From assembly GCA_022792945.1 (NCBI GenBank), contig JAAWBZ010000038.1, positions 1 through 44,833 on the forward strand: a stretch of 44,833 nucleotides of DNA, written 5' to 3'. This document shows positions 24,560-32,977 of this stretch, piece after piece. The notes beneath the pieces were generated by a model. That model had not been told where the DNA came from, ran no database searches, and saw only the letters and a program-made list of their open reading frames with translations. The translations under genes were made by a program, and so were the position numbers. Each line of letters begins with the position of its first letter. Position 1 is the first letter of the stretch. Source of the DNA: Oscillospiraceae bacterium. GTDB taxonomy: Bacteria; Bacillota; Clostridia; Oscillospirales; Oscillospiraceae.

Positions 24560-25042
24560 ATGAGTACATACACCTACACCTGCAAAGGCTGCGGCCAGCC
24601 GGTCCAGATTCAATACGCCAACTGTCCGCATTGCCAGACGCCCCGCCCGCCTGTGGAGGAGATCGCCCGGCAGCTCACCACGGGAGGCAGTTCCGAGCGT
24701 GAGAAGAGCAACAGGAAGAGCGTTCTCCTGCTTATATCCGCGATCCTGGGTGTAGCCTATGCGATTTACAGTATCGTTTATTGGGCAGGAGCCGCCGCCA
24801 GCACCTCTGGCTGGGAAGCGGTAGGCGCTGGCATTGCCACAGCACTGGTGATGCCGCATCTGATCTGCGCCGTCCTGGCCGCCATCTTCAACGTCCTGGG
24901 CTGGGCCATGAGCAGCCGCGGGCTTGCACTGACTGGCGCGATCCTTTATGCTGTGGCAGCCGCGCTGTTCCCCATGTACGCATTTTTCGTGCTGGTCCAG
25001 GTAATTTTGTCGTTCATCGGATTCGCAAAGTTGAAAAAATAA
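24560..25042 (+). CDS. Zinc-ribbon membrane protein
   Basis: A 160-residue intact protein in an otherwise decayed region. The N-terminus is a zinc ribbon with two CxxC knuckles (YTCKGCGQP and NCPHCQTP, residues 8-27), then a charged linker (REKSNRKS). Three hydrophobic segments follow: about 54-76 (LLLISAILGVAYAIYSIVYW), 90-115 (IATALVMPHLICAVLAAIF) and 125-155 (LTGAILYAVAAALFPMYAFF). A GAAGGAAG precedes the ATG. Proteins of this layout are common near small phage-like regulators in Oscillospiraceae, but the function is unknown. Confidence 0.7.
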   Translation: MSTYTYTCKGCGQPVQIQYANCPHCQTPRPPVEEIARQLTTGGSSEREKSNRKSVLLLISAILGVAYAIYSIVYWAGAAASTSGWEAVGAGIATALVMPHLICAVLAAIFNVLGWAMSSRGLALTGAILYAVAAALFPMYAFFVLVQVILSFIGFAKLKK

Positions 25043-25077
25043 AAAACCGCTTCAGTTTTATGCAGAGGCGGACCATC

Positions 25078-25327
25078 ATGAATAACGAAGAAAAGATTTT
25101 AGCGATTCTGGAGAAACAGGGGGAAATGCTGGAAAACACGGGGAAGTCCTGGAAAAGCAGAGCGTTGCAATTAGCCAAATACCGCAGGACCTTGCCCGCG
25201 TGGCCATCACACAGGAAAACGTGGTTCTGCCAAAAATCCAGCTGCTCTACGAGGGCCATAGCACGTGGCCGAAAAAAGCCGTGTTGAGGCCCTGGAGGAC
25301 GATGTGGCAGTTCTGAAAAGTAGATAA
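25078..25327 (+). pseudogene. Frameshifted small coiled-coil protein gene
   Basis: Begins MNNEEKILAILEKQGEMLE from ATG 25078. The heptad-like repeat continues only if the frame changes near 25137 (giving LEKQSVAISQIPQDLARV and AITQENVVLPKIQLLYEGH) and again near 25265 (giving AEKSRVEALEDDVAVLKS and TAA at 25327). The pieces match a family of about 90-residue coiled-coil proteins that often follows XRE/S24 repressors in these bacteria. As it stands the first frame ends early with unrelated residues. Confidence 0.65.
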
Positions 25328-25340
25328 GGTAGAATAAGTT

Positions 25341-25740
25341 TCGCAAAAAAGGGACATAGTTTCCAGCCCTCTGGTAGAATGAAGCAGCGACACACCCTTC
25401 AGAGAGGAGACTGTCAACCATGTCTGAGAAGCTTGTACAGCTAGGCCTTGTTTGAAAAATGGCAATGTGCCCAGCGGCGAGGGATTTTTTCGTCTGGCAA
25501 ACAATTTTTCCACAGGAATCCTGACGGATTTCAAGGGAAAATTGTGCCGCCCAGGCGGAAAAAGAACCGTCGTTTGGGCATGTTGGCATTTTTCAAACAA
25601 GGCCTAGTATGATGGATGAATTCATCTGTTTTTTCAATCATGAGCGCCTCCAGTTAAAGACTGGAGAGGCGCCGCTCTCACTGCACCTCTCCGTCTGAAT
25701 CTTAATTTCTCCTACCTGTGGTCCCTTTTTTGTGCTGTCC
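25341..25740 (+). mobile_element. IS3-like insertion sequence remnant
   Basis: The left end (CGCAAAAAAGGGACATAG, 25342-25359) and the right end (reverse complement GCACAAAAAAGGGACCACAG, about 25734-25715) form an imperfect inverted repeat. The only coding remnant is the C-terminus of an IS3/IS150-type transposase, MMDEFICFFNHERLQLKTGE then APLSLHLSV and TGA (about 25609-25698). The rest of the transposase is missing and a MITE-like element sits inside. Confidence 0.6.
25441..25607. mobile_element. 167-bp MITE-like element with 21-bp perfect inverted ends
   Basis: The terminal repeats at 25441-25461 and 25587-25607 are perfect (21 bp, starting CTAGGCCTTGTTTG) and continue imperfectly inward, so the whole element can fold into a long hairpin. 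There is no open reading frame. A clear target duplication was not identified because the outer CTAG is itself palindromic. It interrupts the IS3-like remnant just before its surviving transposase tail. Confidence 0.75.
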
Positions 25741-25777
25741 GCTCAATTTGGGCAGTTCACAATGGAGAGGGCGGTTT

Positions 25778-26872
25778 TTAGTGGTCAGATTTTAAGCCTG
25801 CACCGCACATGGTGATGAGGCAGTCGGGGGCGGGACCGTACTGCTCGCAGTAGCGGAGGTAGGCGGCGTAGTTGGCGGCGGTGGTGTGCTCACAGTAGAC
25901 GCCCCGGCGGGCCAGGCTGGCGCGGGCCTCCAGGATTTTGTCCTCGGGGGCGTGGACAAAGCGGACGCCGTGCCGCTTGGCCAGAGCCAGAATTTCTCCG
26001 CCCCGCATAGGCTTGCCGATGGAGATGCCCTCGGCGATGGTGGGCGCCGGAGTCACGGCGGCCGGCGCGTCCTCGCCTCGGGCCGCGGCCTGGAGAAGCG
26101 GGTCGCAATGCTCGCTCTGGAGAGCGATGATCTGAGGGAACTTCCCTATCACGCCGCTCTCCTGGAGGTGCTCCAGGGCGTACATGGCCCCCAAGAACAG
26201 CGTGCCGTTGCCCACCGGGATCACAAGCTGTGCCGGGATGCGGCCCAGCTGCTCAAACGTCTCATAAATGTAGGTCTTGGTGCCCTCGTAGAAGAAGGGG
26301 TTGTAGACGTGGTTGGCATAGTAGACGCCGCCGCGGGCCACCTGCTCCCGGCAGACGTCGGCGCAGTGGTCCCGGGTGCCGGGGACCACGGTGCACACCG
26401 CGCCGTGGGCGCGGATCATGTCGATCTTCTTGGGGGAGGTGCCCTCGGGGACGAAGATCTCGCAGGCGATGCCTGCCCGGGCAGCGTAGGCGGCGACGCT
26501 GTTGCCGGCGTTGCCGCTGCTGTCCTGGACCACCCGGTCCACGCCGATGGCCTTGCAGTGGGCGACCAGCACCGCCGCGCCCCGGTCCTTGAAGGAGAGG
26601 GTGGGCATATAGTAGTCCATTTTCAGAAGCACGTTCTCATCCAGCCGGACGATGGGCGTCATCCCCTCCCCCAGACTGACGGCGCGCCAGCTCTCATCGG
26701 CCAGGGCCATGTACTTTCGGTAGCGGAACAGGCTCCATTCCCGCCGGTCGATGTCCGCCGGGTCGAAGCGGGGCGGGTGGAAGTCCAGCTTCCACAGCCC
26801 GCCGCAGCCGCAGCGGGGCCTGCTGGTGTCAGCCGCCTCCCGTTTCCCGCAGCTCGCGCAGTAAAATTCCAT
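25778..26872 (-). CDS. Threonine synthase-like PLP enzyme
   Basis: A 364-residue fold-type II PLP enzyme. An N-terminal zinc-ribbon-like segment (FYCASCGK and RPRCGCGGLWKLD) is typical of the threonine synthase group. The PLP lysine is in PTLSFKDRGAAVL, and the phosphate and ring contacts are in QDSSGNAGNSVAAYAARAG. The glycine-rich loop is VIPVGNGTLFLGAM, and the C-terminal MCGAGLK holds the residue facing the pyridine nitrogen. The reaction would be O-phosphohomoserine to threonine, but related ammonia-lyases share these motifs, so thrC is not assigned. The ATG at 26872 starts 2 bases after the ridA stop; the two form an operon. RidA proteins remove reactive enamines released by PLP dehydratases, which fits the pairing and slightly favours a lyase role. 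Confidence 0.85.
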   Translation of the reverse strand: MEFYCASCGKREAADTSRPRCGCGGLWKLDFHPPRFDPADIDRREWSLFRYRKYMALADESWRAVSLGEGMTPIVRLDENVLLKMDYYMPTLSFKDRGAAVLVAHCKAIGVDRVVQDSSGNAGNSVAAYAARAGIACEIFVPEGTSPKKIDMIRAHGAVCTVVPGTRDHCADVCREQVARGGVYYANHVYNPFFYEGTKTYIYETFEQLGRIPAQLVIPVGNGTLFLGAMYALEHLQESGVIGKFPQIIALQSEHCDPLLQAAARGEDAPAAVTPAPTIAEGISIGKPMRGGEILALAKRHGVRFVHAPEDKILEARASLARRGVYCEHTTAANYAAYLRYCEQYGPAPDCLITMCGAGLKSDH

Positions 26873-26874
26873 GC

Positions 26875-27252
26875 TCAGTCCTCCTCCATCTCCGCCATGG
26901 CCTCGATCTCCACCAGCGCGCCGTGGTGCAGCGCACGGGTGGGGACCACAACGCGCGCGGGCTTGTGCCCGCCGAAAAATTCCGCGTAGGCAAGGTTCAC
27001 CTCGTCCCAGAGGCCCACGTCCGGGATATAGACGCGGCACAGGACCACGGCCTCGCGGGTGACGCCCGCCGCCGTCAGGACGCGCTCCAGATTGGACAGC
27101 GCCGCCCGGGTCTGTTCCGCCGCGCCGCCCGCCGCCAGCGCGCCCGTGGCGTGGTCCACGGGGAGCTGCCCGGAAATATACAGCATCCCGCGGGACACCA
27201 CGCCGGGGGCATAATGTCCCCCTTTGGACGTGCTTCCGTCCAGAATTTTCAT
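26875..27252 (-). CDS. RidA family reactive-intermediate deaminase
   Basis: A 125-residue member of the YjgF/YER057c/UK114 family, which hydrolyses 2-aminoacrylate and related imines to keto acids and so protects PLP enzymes. Seen: APGVVSRGMLYISGQLPVD near the N-terminus, EQTRAALSNLERVLTAAG, and a C-terminal KPARVVVPTRALHHGALVEI then EAMAE; the Arg of PAR is at the position of the catalytic Arg in RidA. The ATG at 27252 is preceded by GGGGGG about 5 bases upstream. First gene of the ridA-threonine-synthase-like operon, transcribed from TTGCGC-18-TATACT at 27325-27296. Confidence 0.9.
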   Translation of the reverse strand: MKILDGSTSKGGHYAPGVVSRGMLYISGQLPVDHATGALAAGGAAEQTRAALSNLERVLTAAGVTREAVVLCRVYIPDVGLWDEVNLAYAEFFGGHKPARVVVPTRALHHGALVEIEAMAEMEED

Positions 27253-27295
27253 AAAATCCCCCCTGTAAATCCCAAATATTCCAATTTACACCGAT

Positions 27296-27325
27296 AGTAT
27301 ACCATATCGGACAGCCGGCGCGCAA
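27296..27325 (-). promoter_or_regulatory. Promoter of ridA-like operon
   Basis: On the minus strand TTGCGC (27325-27320), 18-bp spacer ending in TGG, TATACT (27301-27296). The -35 box abuts the stop codon of the upstream XRE gene. Confidence 0.6.
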
Positions 27326-27326
27326 T

Positions 27327-27956
27327 CTAAACTTCTTTTTTCCACCGCCGCCGGATGTACCAGGTCCCGGCGATGCCGGCGAGCAGATACAGCAGGGCAA
27401 AAACGGCGACTCCGTCCGTGATAAAGGTGGGATAGGGGGCCAGCTCCACGCGGCCGTACCGGCCCCAGGTCAGTATGTTCACCAAGACGGAGAGGGGGAC
27501 AAAGGGCAGAATCCAGATATTGAACGACCAGAACTGCCGTTTGGCGGCAGGCTTGGTGGCCGGGTCGGCGGAGGCCAGGCCCACGGCGTAGATCATGCAG
27601 CCCATGATCATCATGACGGCGCCGGCAAAGGCCACGGCGCTTTGCTGCTCGTACCAGAGGATGGCGCAGATCAGCAGCCCCGCCGCGTTCAGCGCCGTGC
27701 CCGCGGCGGCGAACACGCCGGCGGCGGGCTGCCTGCGCGGCTGGGCGGGCGGGGACGGCTCGATGCCCCGGAGCAGGTAGTCGGCGGTGACGCCGAAGCA
27801 CTCGCTGAGGCGGATGATTTTTTCCACATCCGGCGTGCTCTGTTCGCTCTCCCACTTGGAAACGGCCTGGCGGGAGACGCCCAGGCGGTCGGCCAGCTCC
27901 TCCTGGGAGATGCCCTGGGCCTTTCTCAGGGCCTGGATGCGGTCTGCCAGATTCAT
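27327..27956 (-). CDS. XRE-family regulator with C-terminal membrane domain
   Basis: A 209-residue protein. Residues 1-65 are a Cro/C1-type HTH (LADRIQALRKAQGISQEEL, ADRLGVSRQAVSKWESEQST, PDVEKIIRLSECFGVTADYL). After a Pro-rich linker (PSPPAQPRRQP), about four hydrophobic segments follow (GTALNAAGLLICAILWYE, AGAVMMIMGCMIYAVGL, IWILPFVPLSVLVNILTW, GVAVFALLYLLAGIAG). This places the DNA-binding domain on a membrane anchor, a layout common in Firmicutes sensors of cell-envelope or peptide signals. The ATG at 27956 has GGAGG 9 bases upstream; a longer frame runs into the upstream repeat. An inverted repeat lies upstream (28000-28049) next to its -10-like TATGCT (27993-27988). Confidence 0.85.
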   Translation of the reverse strand: MNLADRIQALRKAQGISQEELADRLGVSRQAVSKWESEQSTPDVEKIIRLSECFGVTADYLLRGIEPSPPAQPRRQPAAGVFAAAGTALNAAGLLICAILWYEQQSAVAFAGAVMMIMGCMIYAVGLASADPATKPAAKRQFWSFNIWILPFVPLSVLVNILTWGRYGRVELAPYPTFITDGVAVFALLYLLAGIAGTWYIRRRWKKEV

Positions 27957-27999
27957 AACAATCAGCCTCCTGGTTTGAGATGGCCTCAGCATAGCAGAT

Positions 28000-28053
28000 C
28001 CGGCGGTTGCGAAGCCACCAGCCGGGGCTTGCAATGCCGCAACCGCCGGTTGC
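28000..28053. repeat. Inverted repeat between carB and XRE gene
   Basis: CCGGCGGTTGC (28000-28010) and GCAACCGCCGG (28039-28049) are exact inverted copies, 11 bp each and 28 bp apart. The second arm also pairs locally with GGTTGC (28048-28053). It could be a processing or termination hairpin after carB or an operator for the XRE regulator. No T tract follows. Confidence 0.5.
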
Positions 28054-28062
28054 ATCGCCGGC

Positions 28063-31000
28063 TTACTGCTCGTCGATGGTGGAAACGGCGAAGGAGATCT
28101 CCTCCAGCGTGTCCAGGAGCATCCGCACTGTGTCCAGGGAGGTGAACATGGTCACATGGTTCTCCACCGCGCAGCGGCGGATGGCGAAGCCGTCCTCGTA
28201 GTGGACGCCGGAGCTGATGGCCCGGGTGTTGAGGATGTAGCTGGCCTCCCCGCGGCGGATGGTCTCGAGGATCTCGTCGCTGCCCTCGCTGAGCTTGCCC
28301 AGGACCCGCACCCGGATGCCGCGGGCCTTGAGCATCTCCGCGGTGCCGATGGTGGCGGCGATGCTGTAGCCCAGGCGGTAGAACCGGCGCACCAGGGGCA
28401 GGACCTCGTCCTTGTCCTCGTCGGCCACAGTCACCACCACGGTCCCGTGGTCCGAAACCTTCACGCCGGAGGCCTCCAGGGCCTTGTAGAGGGCGCGGCT
28501 GAGGCTCCGGTCGTAGCCGATGGCCTCGCCGGTGGACTTCATCTCCGGGGAGAGGTAGGCGTCCAGCCCCGCGATCTTGGAGAAGGAGAAGGCGGGAACC
28601 TTGACGTAGTAGCGCTGCTTCTCCCGGGGGTAGAGCATCCCAAAGCCCTGGCTGCGGAGGCTCTCGCCCAGGATGACCCGGGTGGCGATGTCCGCCAGGG
28701 AGTACCCGGTGGCCTTGGAGAGGAACGGCACCGTTCGGGAGGAGCGGGGATTGACCTCGATGACATAGACCCGCTCGTCTCTGTCCACAATGAACTGGAT
28801 GTTGTAGAGCCCCACGATGCCGATGCCAAGGCCCAGGCGCTTTGTGTAGTCCAGGATGATGTCCTTGACCTTCTGGGGGATGGAGAAGGTGGGGTAGACG
28901 CTGATGGAGTCACCGGAGTGGATGCCGGTGCGCTCCACCAGCTCCATGATGCCGGGGACGAACACGTCGGTCCCGTCGCAGATGGCGTCCACCTCCAGCT
29001 CCTTGCCCACGATATACTTGTCCACCAGCACCGGCTGGTCCTCGTTGACGGCCACGGCGGTCTGGAGGTAGGTGCGGAGGTCCTTGTCCTTGGAGACGAT
29101 CTGCATGGCCCGTCCGCCCAGCACGTAGCTGGGCCGCACCAGCACCGGATAGCCGATGCGGTTTGCCGCGCGGACGCCGTCCTCAACGTTGGTGACGGCC
29201 TCGCCCCGGGGCTGGGGGATTTTCAGCTCCTGCATCACCCGCTCAAAGGCGTCGCGGTTCTCGGCCTTCTCGATGGCGGCGAAGTCGGTGCCGATGATCC
29301 GGACGCCCTCCTTCATCAGGGGCTCGGCCAGGTTGATGGCGGTCTGTCCGCCGAGAGACGCGACGACGCCCAGGGGCTTTTCCAGCTCCACCACATTCAT
29401 CACGTCCTCCACCGTCAGCGGCTCGAAGTAGAGCTTGTCGGAGCAGGTGTAGTCGGTGGAGACGGTCTCGGGGTTGTTGTTGATGATGATGGCCTCAAAG
29501 CCGCTGCGGCGGATGGTCTGCACGGCGTGGACCGTGGAGTAGTCGAACTCCACGCCCTGCCCGATGCGGATGGGGCCGGAGCCCAGCACCACGATCTTCT
29601 TCCGGTCCGACACCGCCGACTCATTCTCCTGCTCATAGGTGGAGTAGAAATAGGGCACGTAGCTTGCGAACTCCGCAGCGCAGGTGTCGATCATCTTGTA
29701 GACCGGCAGGATGCCCTGGCGCCTGCGCAGGGCGCGGATGCTGCCGGCGTCGGTCTCCCAGAGCCTGGCAATGTACTGGTCCGAGAAGCCCATGCGCTTG
29801 GCCCCCCGCAGGACCTCCGGGTCGTCCCGGCGGGCCTTGAGGACGGCCTCATAATCGATGATGTTCTTGATCTTGTCCAGGAACAGCATGTCGATCTTCG
29901 TCGCGTTGCAGATGACGCCCAGGTCCGTGCCGTGGTAGATCAGCTCGGCGATGGCGAAGAGGCGGTCGTCGGTGCCGACGGCGATGTAGTCCAGCAGCTC
30001 CTGGGCGCTCATGCTGTCAAACTTCGCCATATAGAGGTGGCTGACGCCGATCTCCAGGGACCGGACGGCCTTCAAAAGGCTCTCCTCGATGGTCCGCCCC
30101 ACGGCCATGACCTCGCCGGTAGCCTTCATCTGAGTGGAGAGGGCGTTGGAGGCGTCGGAGAACTTGTCAAAGGGGAAGCGGGGCATCTTGGTGACCACAT
30201 AGTCCAGCGCCGGCTCGAAGCTGGCAGGGGTGTTGGCGATCCGGATCTCATCCAGGCGCATGCCCACGGCGATCTTGGCCGAGACCCGGGCGATGGGGTA
30301 GCCGCTGGCCTTGCTGGCCAGGGCCGAGGACCGGGAGACCCGGGGGTTGACCTCGATGAGGTAGTAGCGGAAGGACTCCGGGTCCAGGGCGAACTGGACG
30401 TTGCAGCCGCCCTCGATCTCCAGCGCGCGGATAAGCCGCAGGGCGCTGTCGCGCAGCAGGTGGTATTCCTTGTTGGTCAGGGTCTGGCTGGGGGCCACCA
30501 CGATAGAGTCGCCGGTGTGGATGCCCACGGGGTCCAGGTTCTCCATGTTGCAGATGGTGATGGCGGTGTCGTTGGCGTCGCGGATGACCTCGTACTCGAT
30601 CTCCTTGTAGCCCTTGATGCTCTTCTCCACCAGCACCTGGTGGACCGGCGAGAGGGAGAGGGCGTTTTTCAGGAGGTCCCGGCATTCCGCCTCGTCGTCG
30701 GCGAAGCCGCCGCCGGTACCGCCCAGGGTGAAGGCCGGACGCAGAACCACCGGATAGCCGATGTCCGCCGCGGCCTGGAGGCCCTCCTCCATGGAATTGG
30801 CGATCCGGGAGGGCAGGACCGGCTCGCCCAGGCTCTGGCACAGCGCCTTGAACAGCTCCCGGTCCTCGGCCCGCTCGATGGAGGCCGGGGAGGTGCCCAG
30901 CAGCTCCACACCGCACTCCTTCAGGACGCCCATGCGCTCCAGCTCCATGGCCAGATTCAGCCCCGTCTGTCCGCCGATGCCGGGGATCAGGGCGTCGGGC

Positions 31001-31245
31001 CGCTCCACCCGGAGGATGCGGGCAGCGTACTCGGCGGTCAGCGGCTCCATGTAGACCTTGTCGGCCACGGAGGGATCGGTCATGATGGTGGCGGGGTTGG
31101 AGTTGGCCAGCAGGACCTCGTAGCCCTCCTCCTTGAGGGCCAGGCACGCCTGGGTGCCGGCGTAGTCGAACTCGGCGGCCTGCCCGATGACAATGGGGCC
31201 GGAGCCGATGACCATGATCTTGTGAATGTCGGTTCTCTTAGGCAT
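28063..31245 (-). CDS. carB: Carbamoyl-phosphate synthase large subunit
   Basis: Makes carbamoyl phosphate from ammonia (channelled from CarA), bicarbonate and 2 ATP for pyrimidine and arginine synthesis. At 1060 residues it contains both ATP-grasp halves: [25 protein letters not shown] start ([15 protein letters not shown]) and its duplicate [18 protein letters not shown], each followed by ATP-grasp segments ([25 protein letters not shown]). An oligomerisation region lies between and an MGS-like allosteric domain at the end ([19 protein letters not shown]). ATG at 31245 with AGGAGG upstream. It overlaps the carA stop by 8 bases, so the subunits are translationally coupled. No other pyrimidine gene is adjacent. 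Confidence 0.98.
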   Translation of the reverse strand: MPKRTDIHKIMVIGSGPIVIGQAAEFDYAGTQACLALKEEGYEVLLANSNPATIMTDPSVADKVYMEPLTAEYAARILRVERPDALIPGIGGQTGLNLAMELERMGVLKECGVELLGTSPASIERAEDRELFKALCQSLGEPVLPSRIANSMEEGLQAAADIGYPVVLRPAFTLGGTGGGFADDEAECRDLLKNALSLSPVHQVLVEKSIKGYKEIEYEVIRDANDTAITICNMENLDPVGIHTGDSIVVAPSQTLTNKEYHLLRDSALRLIRALEIEGGCNVQFALDPESFRYYLIEVNPRVSRSSALASKASGYPIARVSAKIAVGMRLDEIRIANTPASFEPALDYVVTKMPRFPFDKFSDASNALSTQMKATGEVMAVGRTIEESLLKAVRSLEIGVSHLYMAKFDSMSAQELLDYIAVGTDDRLFAIAELIYHGTDLGVICNATKIDMLFLDKIKNIIDYEAVLKARRDDPEVLRGAKRMGFSDQYIARLWETDAGSIRALRRRQGILPVYKMIDTCAAEFASYVPYFYSTYEQENESAVSDRKKIVVLGSGPIRIGQGVEFDYSTVHAVQTIRRSGFEAIIINNNPETVSTDYTCSDKLYFEPLTVEDVMNVVELEKPLGVVASLGGQTAINLAEPLMKEGVRIIGTDFAAIEKAENRDAFERVMQELKIPQPRGEAVTNVEDGVRAANRIGYPVLVRPSYVLGGRAMQIVSKDKDLRTYLQTAVAVNEDQPVLVDKYIVGKELEVDAICDGTDVFVPGIMELVERTGIHSGDSISVYPTFSIPQKVKDIILDYTKRLGLGIGIVGLYNIQFIVDRDERVYVIEVNPRSSRTVPFLSKATGYSLADIATRVILGESLRSQGFGMLYPREKQRYYVKVPAFSFSKIAGLDAYLSPEMKSTGEAIGYDRSLSRALYKALEASGVKVSDHGTVVVTVADEDKDEVLPLVRRFYRLGYSIAATIGTAEMLKARGIRVRVLGKLSEGSDEILETIRRGEASYILNTRAISSGVHYEDGFAIRRCAVENHVTMFTSLDTVRMLLDTLEEISFAVSTIDEQ

Positions 31246-32341
31246 GGGTCCTGCCCTCCTTCATCATGGCGGTGAACTGGTCGAAGAGATAGCCGCTGTC
31301 CTGGGGACCCGGGGCGCTCTCAGGGTGGTACTGGACGGAGAAAACCCGGTCCCGGGGGCACGCCAGCCCCTCCACGGTGCCGTCCAGCAGGTTGACGTGG
31401 GTGGCCTCCAGCCCGGCGGGAGCCAGGGAGTCCGCGTCCACGGCGTAGGAGTGGTTTTGGGAGGTGATCTCGATTTTTCCGGTTTTCAGGTTCTTCACCG
31501 GGTGGTTGCCGCCCCGGTGGCCGAACTTCAGCTTGTAGGTCCTCGCGCCGTAGGCCAGGGCGATCATCTGGTGGCCCAGGCAGATGCCGCAGATGGGGTA
31601 TTTCCCCCGCAGCTGCCGTACCAGCTCGATCACCGGCTGCACGTCCTCCGGGTCGCCGGGGCCGTTGGAGAGAAAGACGCCGTCTGGCTTCATGTCCTCA
31701 ATGACCTGGGCGGGGGTGTCGTAGGGCACCACGGTGACGTTGCAGCCCCGGGCGTTGAGGGAGCGGATGATGTTCAGCTTGATGCCGCAGTCCACCGCCA
31801 CCACGTCGCAGCGGTGGTTGGAGGTCCGGGAATACCAGCGCTTTTTACAGCTCACCCGGGCCACCTGGTCGCGGGGCAGCTGGGTGGTCTGGAGCAGCGC
31901 CGCGGCCTCCAGCTCAGGGAGGTCCGCGTCGCAGATGAGGACCTTGCGGCTGCCGTGGTCCCGGATGGAGCGGGCCAGCATCCGGGTGTCCACTCCCTCA
32001 ATGCCGGGGATATGGTTTTCCTCTAAAATCTCCGAGAGGGTCTTGGTGTAGCGGAAGTTGGAGGGATTGTCGTTGTACTCCCGGACCACCAGGCCGCCGA
32101 TGGTGGGCGTCTTGGTCTCGAAGTCGTCGTCGGCGGTGCCGTAGTTGCCGATGAGCGGGTAGGTCATGACCACGATCTGTCCGGTGTACGACGGGTCCGA
32201 GACGATCTCCTGATAGCCCACCATGGAGGTGTTGAACACCAGCTCGCACACCCGCGGCCCCCCGCCGCCAAAGCCCCGGCCGTAATAGACGCTGCCGTCC
32301 TCCAGCACAATCTTCCGATTCCATCCGTTTTCCATAGACAT
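31238..32341 (-). CDS. carA: Carbamoyl-phosphate synthase small subunit
   Basis: Glutaminase subunit, 367 residues, which supplies ammonia to CarB. The N-terminal domain has [16 protein letters not shown] and [17 protein letters not shown]. The C-terminal class I amidotransferase has [14 protein letters not shown] with the nucleophilic Cys, and the His/Glu pair in [15 protein letters not shown]. Of two nearby ATGs the outer one (32341, MSMENG) is preferred because GGAGG (32352-32348) is 6 bases away; the inner (32335) would be 12 away. The leader carries a promoter and an attenuator, described separately. Confidence 0.97.
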   Translation of the reverse strand: MSMENGWNRKIVLEDGSVYYGRGFGGGGPRVCELVFNTSMVGYQEIVSDPSYTGQIVVMTYPLIGNYGTADDDFETKTPTIGGLVVREYNDNPSNFRYTKTLSEILEENHIPGIEGVDTRMLARSIRDHGSRKVLICDADLPELEAAALLQTTQLPRDQVARVSCKKRWYSRTSNHRCDVVAVDCGIKLNIIRSLNARGCNVTVVPYDTPAQVIEDMKPDGVFLSNGPGDPEDVQPVIELVRQLRGKYPICGICLGHQMIALAYGARTYKLKFGHRGGNHPVKNLKTGKIEITSQNHSYAVDADSLAPAGLEATHVNLLDGTVEGLACPRDRVFSVQYHPESAPGPQDSGYLFDQFTAMMKEGRTHA

Positions 32342-32360
32342 ATAAACCCTCCAAAACCGC

Positions 32361-32418
32361 AAAAAAACAGCCCGCGGCGCGTACCCGCAAGCCGAGCCGC
32401 CCGGTACGCCCGGCGGCT
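32361..32418 (-). promoter_or_regulatory. carAB transcription attenuator with three competing hairpins
   Basis: Read on the minus strand: hairpin A pairs AGCCGCC (32418-32412) with GGCGGCT (32401-32395). A terminator pairs 32394-32385 (CGGCTTGCGG) with 32377-32368 (CCGCGGGCTG; three G-U pairs), followed by seven Ts (32367-32361). An antiterminator pairs GCGTACC (32409-32403) with GGTACGC (32385-32379). The antiterminator excludes both others, the usual arrangement for PyrR-type or similar attenuation. A PyrR-binding consensus was not recognised, so the ligand or protein is open. Confidence 0.65.
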
Positions 32419-32431
32419 TTTCATCGCAGAT

Positions 32432-32460
32432 AGCATACCACGTTTTCCCCGGGCTTGCAA
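32432..32460 (-). promoter_or_regulatory. Promoter of carAB
   Basis: On the minus strand TTGCAA (32460-32455), 17-bp spacer ending in TGG, TATGCT (32437-32432). Transcription would start about 7 bases before hairpin A of the attenuator. Confidence 0.65.
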
Positions 32461-32503
32461 TGGGCGAAGGTCCTAAACATCGGCGGAATTTGGCAATTTG
32501 CAT

Positions 32504-32977
32504 TGTGAATCTTATACATGCGCCCCAAATCCCCTAAAAATTTTTTAGCCTCGCAAAATTTTATTCATTTACGATGTATAATCCGTAGGTATAGCCAGTG
32601 ATTTTCCACTAATATGCGATAATATGCGCTGTTTCTTGAATTTAGTAAAATTGACGAAATTCAGAAGTTCCGTGTCCTATCTGCATTGACAAGGAAAACA
32701 TTTCCTGATATACTGCAATTCATGGCGATGGGACACCCGAAGGTACACAAAAATGGTATAGGCGATCATTTAGTTATTACAATCTTTCATGTACAGAAAA
32801 AACTGGGGGTATTACTGATAGTGCTCTTTAGGGTATAATGGACCCTGATCGTGGTTTTGTCTCCGTCAGGGTTGACATTCCAGAGCAACCGTTCACTTTT
32901 TGCTATACTACAAGCAGTGGCACCAAGTTTTCGGTTTGGAAAGTCGCCTACTATTAATTGCAAGGAAGGTCCTCTAC
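32504..32977 (+). promoter_or_regulatory. AT-rich intergenic region with strong promoter, leader of NAGPA/SLH gene
   Basis: No gene is visible in this stretch. It holds a 7-bp hairpin CTAAAAA/TTTTTAG (about 32533-32548), a direct repeat TAATATGCG (32610-32618, 32620-32628), a near-consensus promoter TTGACA-17-TATACT (32686-32714) reading right, another TATAAT at 32834-32839 without a good -35, and an inverted repeat ACCCTGA (32842-32848) / TCAGGGT (32866-32872). From the first promoter the leader of the next gene would be about 260 bases, long enough for an RNA element; none was recognised. Confidence 0.6.

Noticed and set aside
28156..31275. 1039-codon plus-strand open frame opposite carB
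   Set aside because: Shadow of carB with repetitive V/D/G/L composition.
32872..32909. TTGACA with TATACT as promoter of the NAGPA/SLH gene
   Set aside because: Spacer is 26 bp, too long for sigma-A; the pair at 32686-32714 is ideal.
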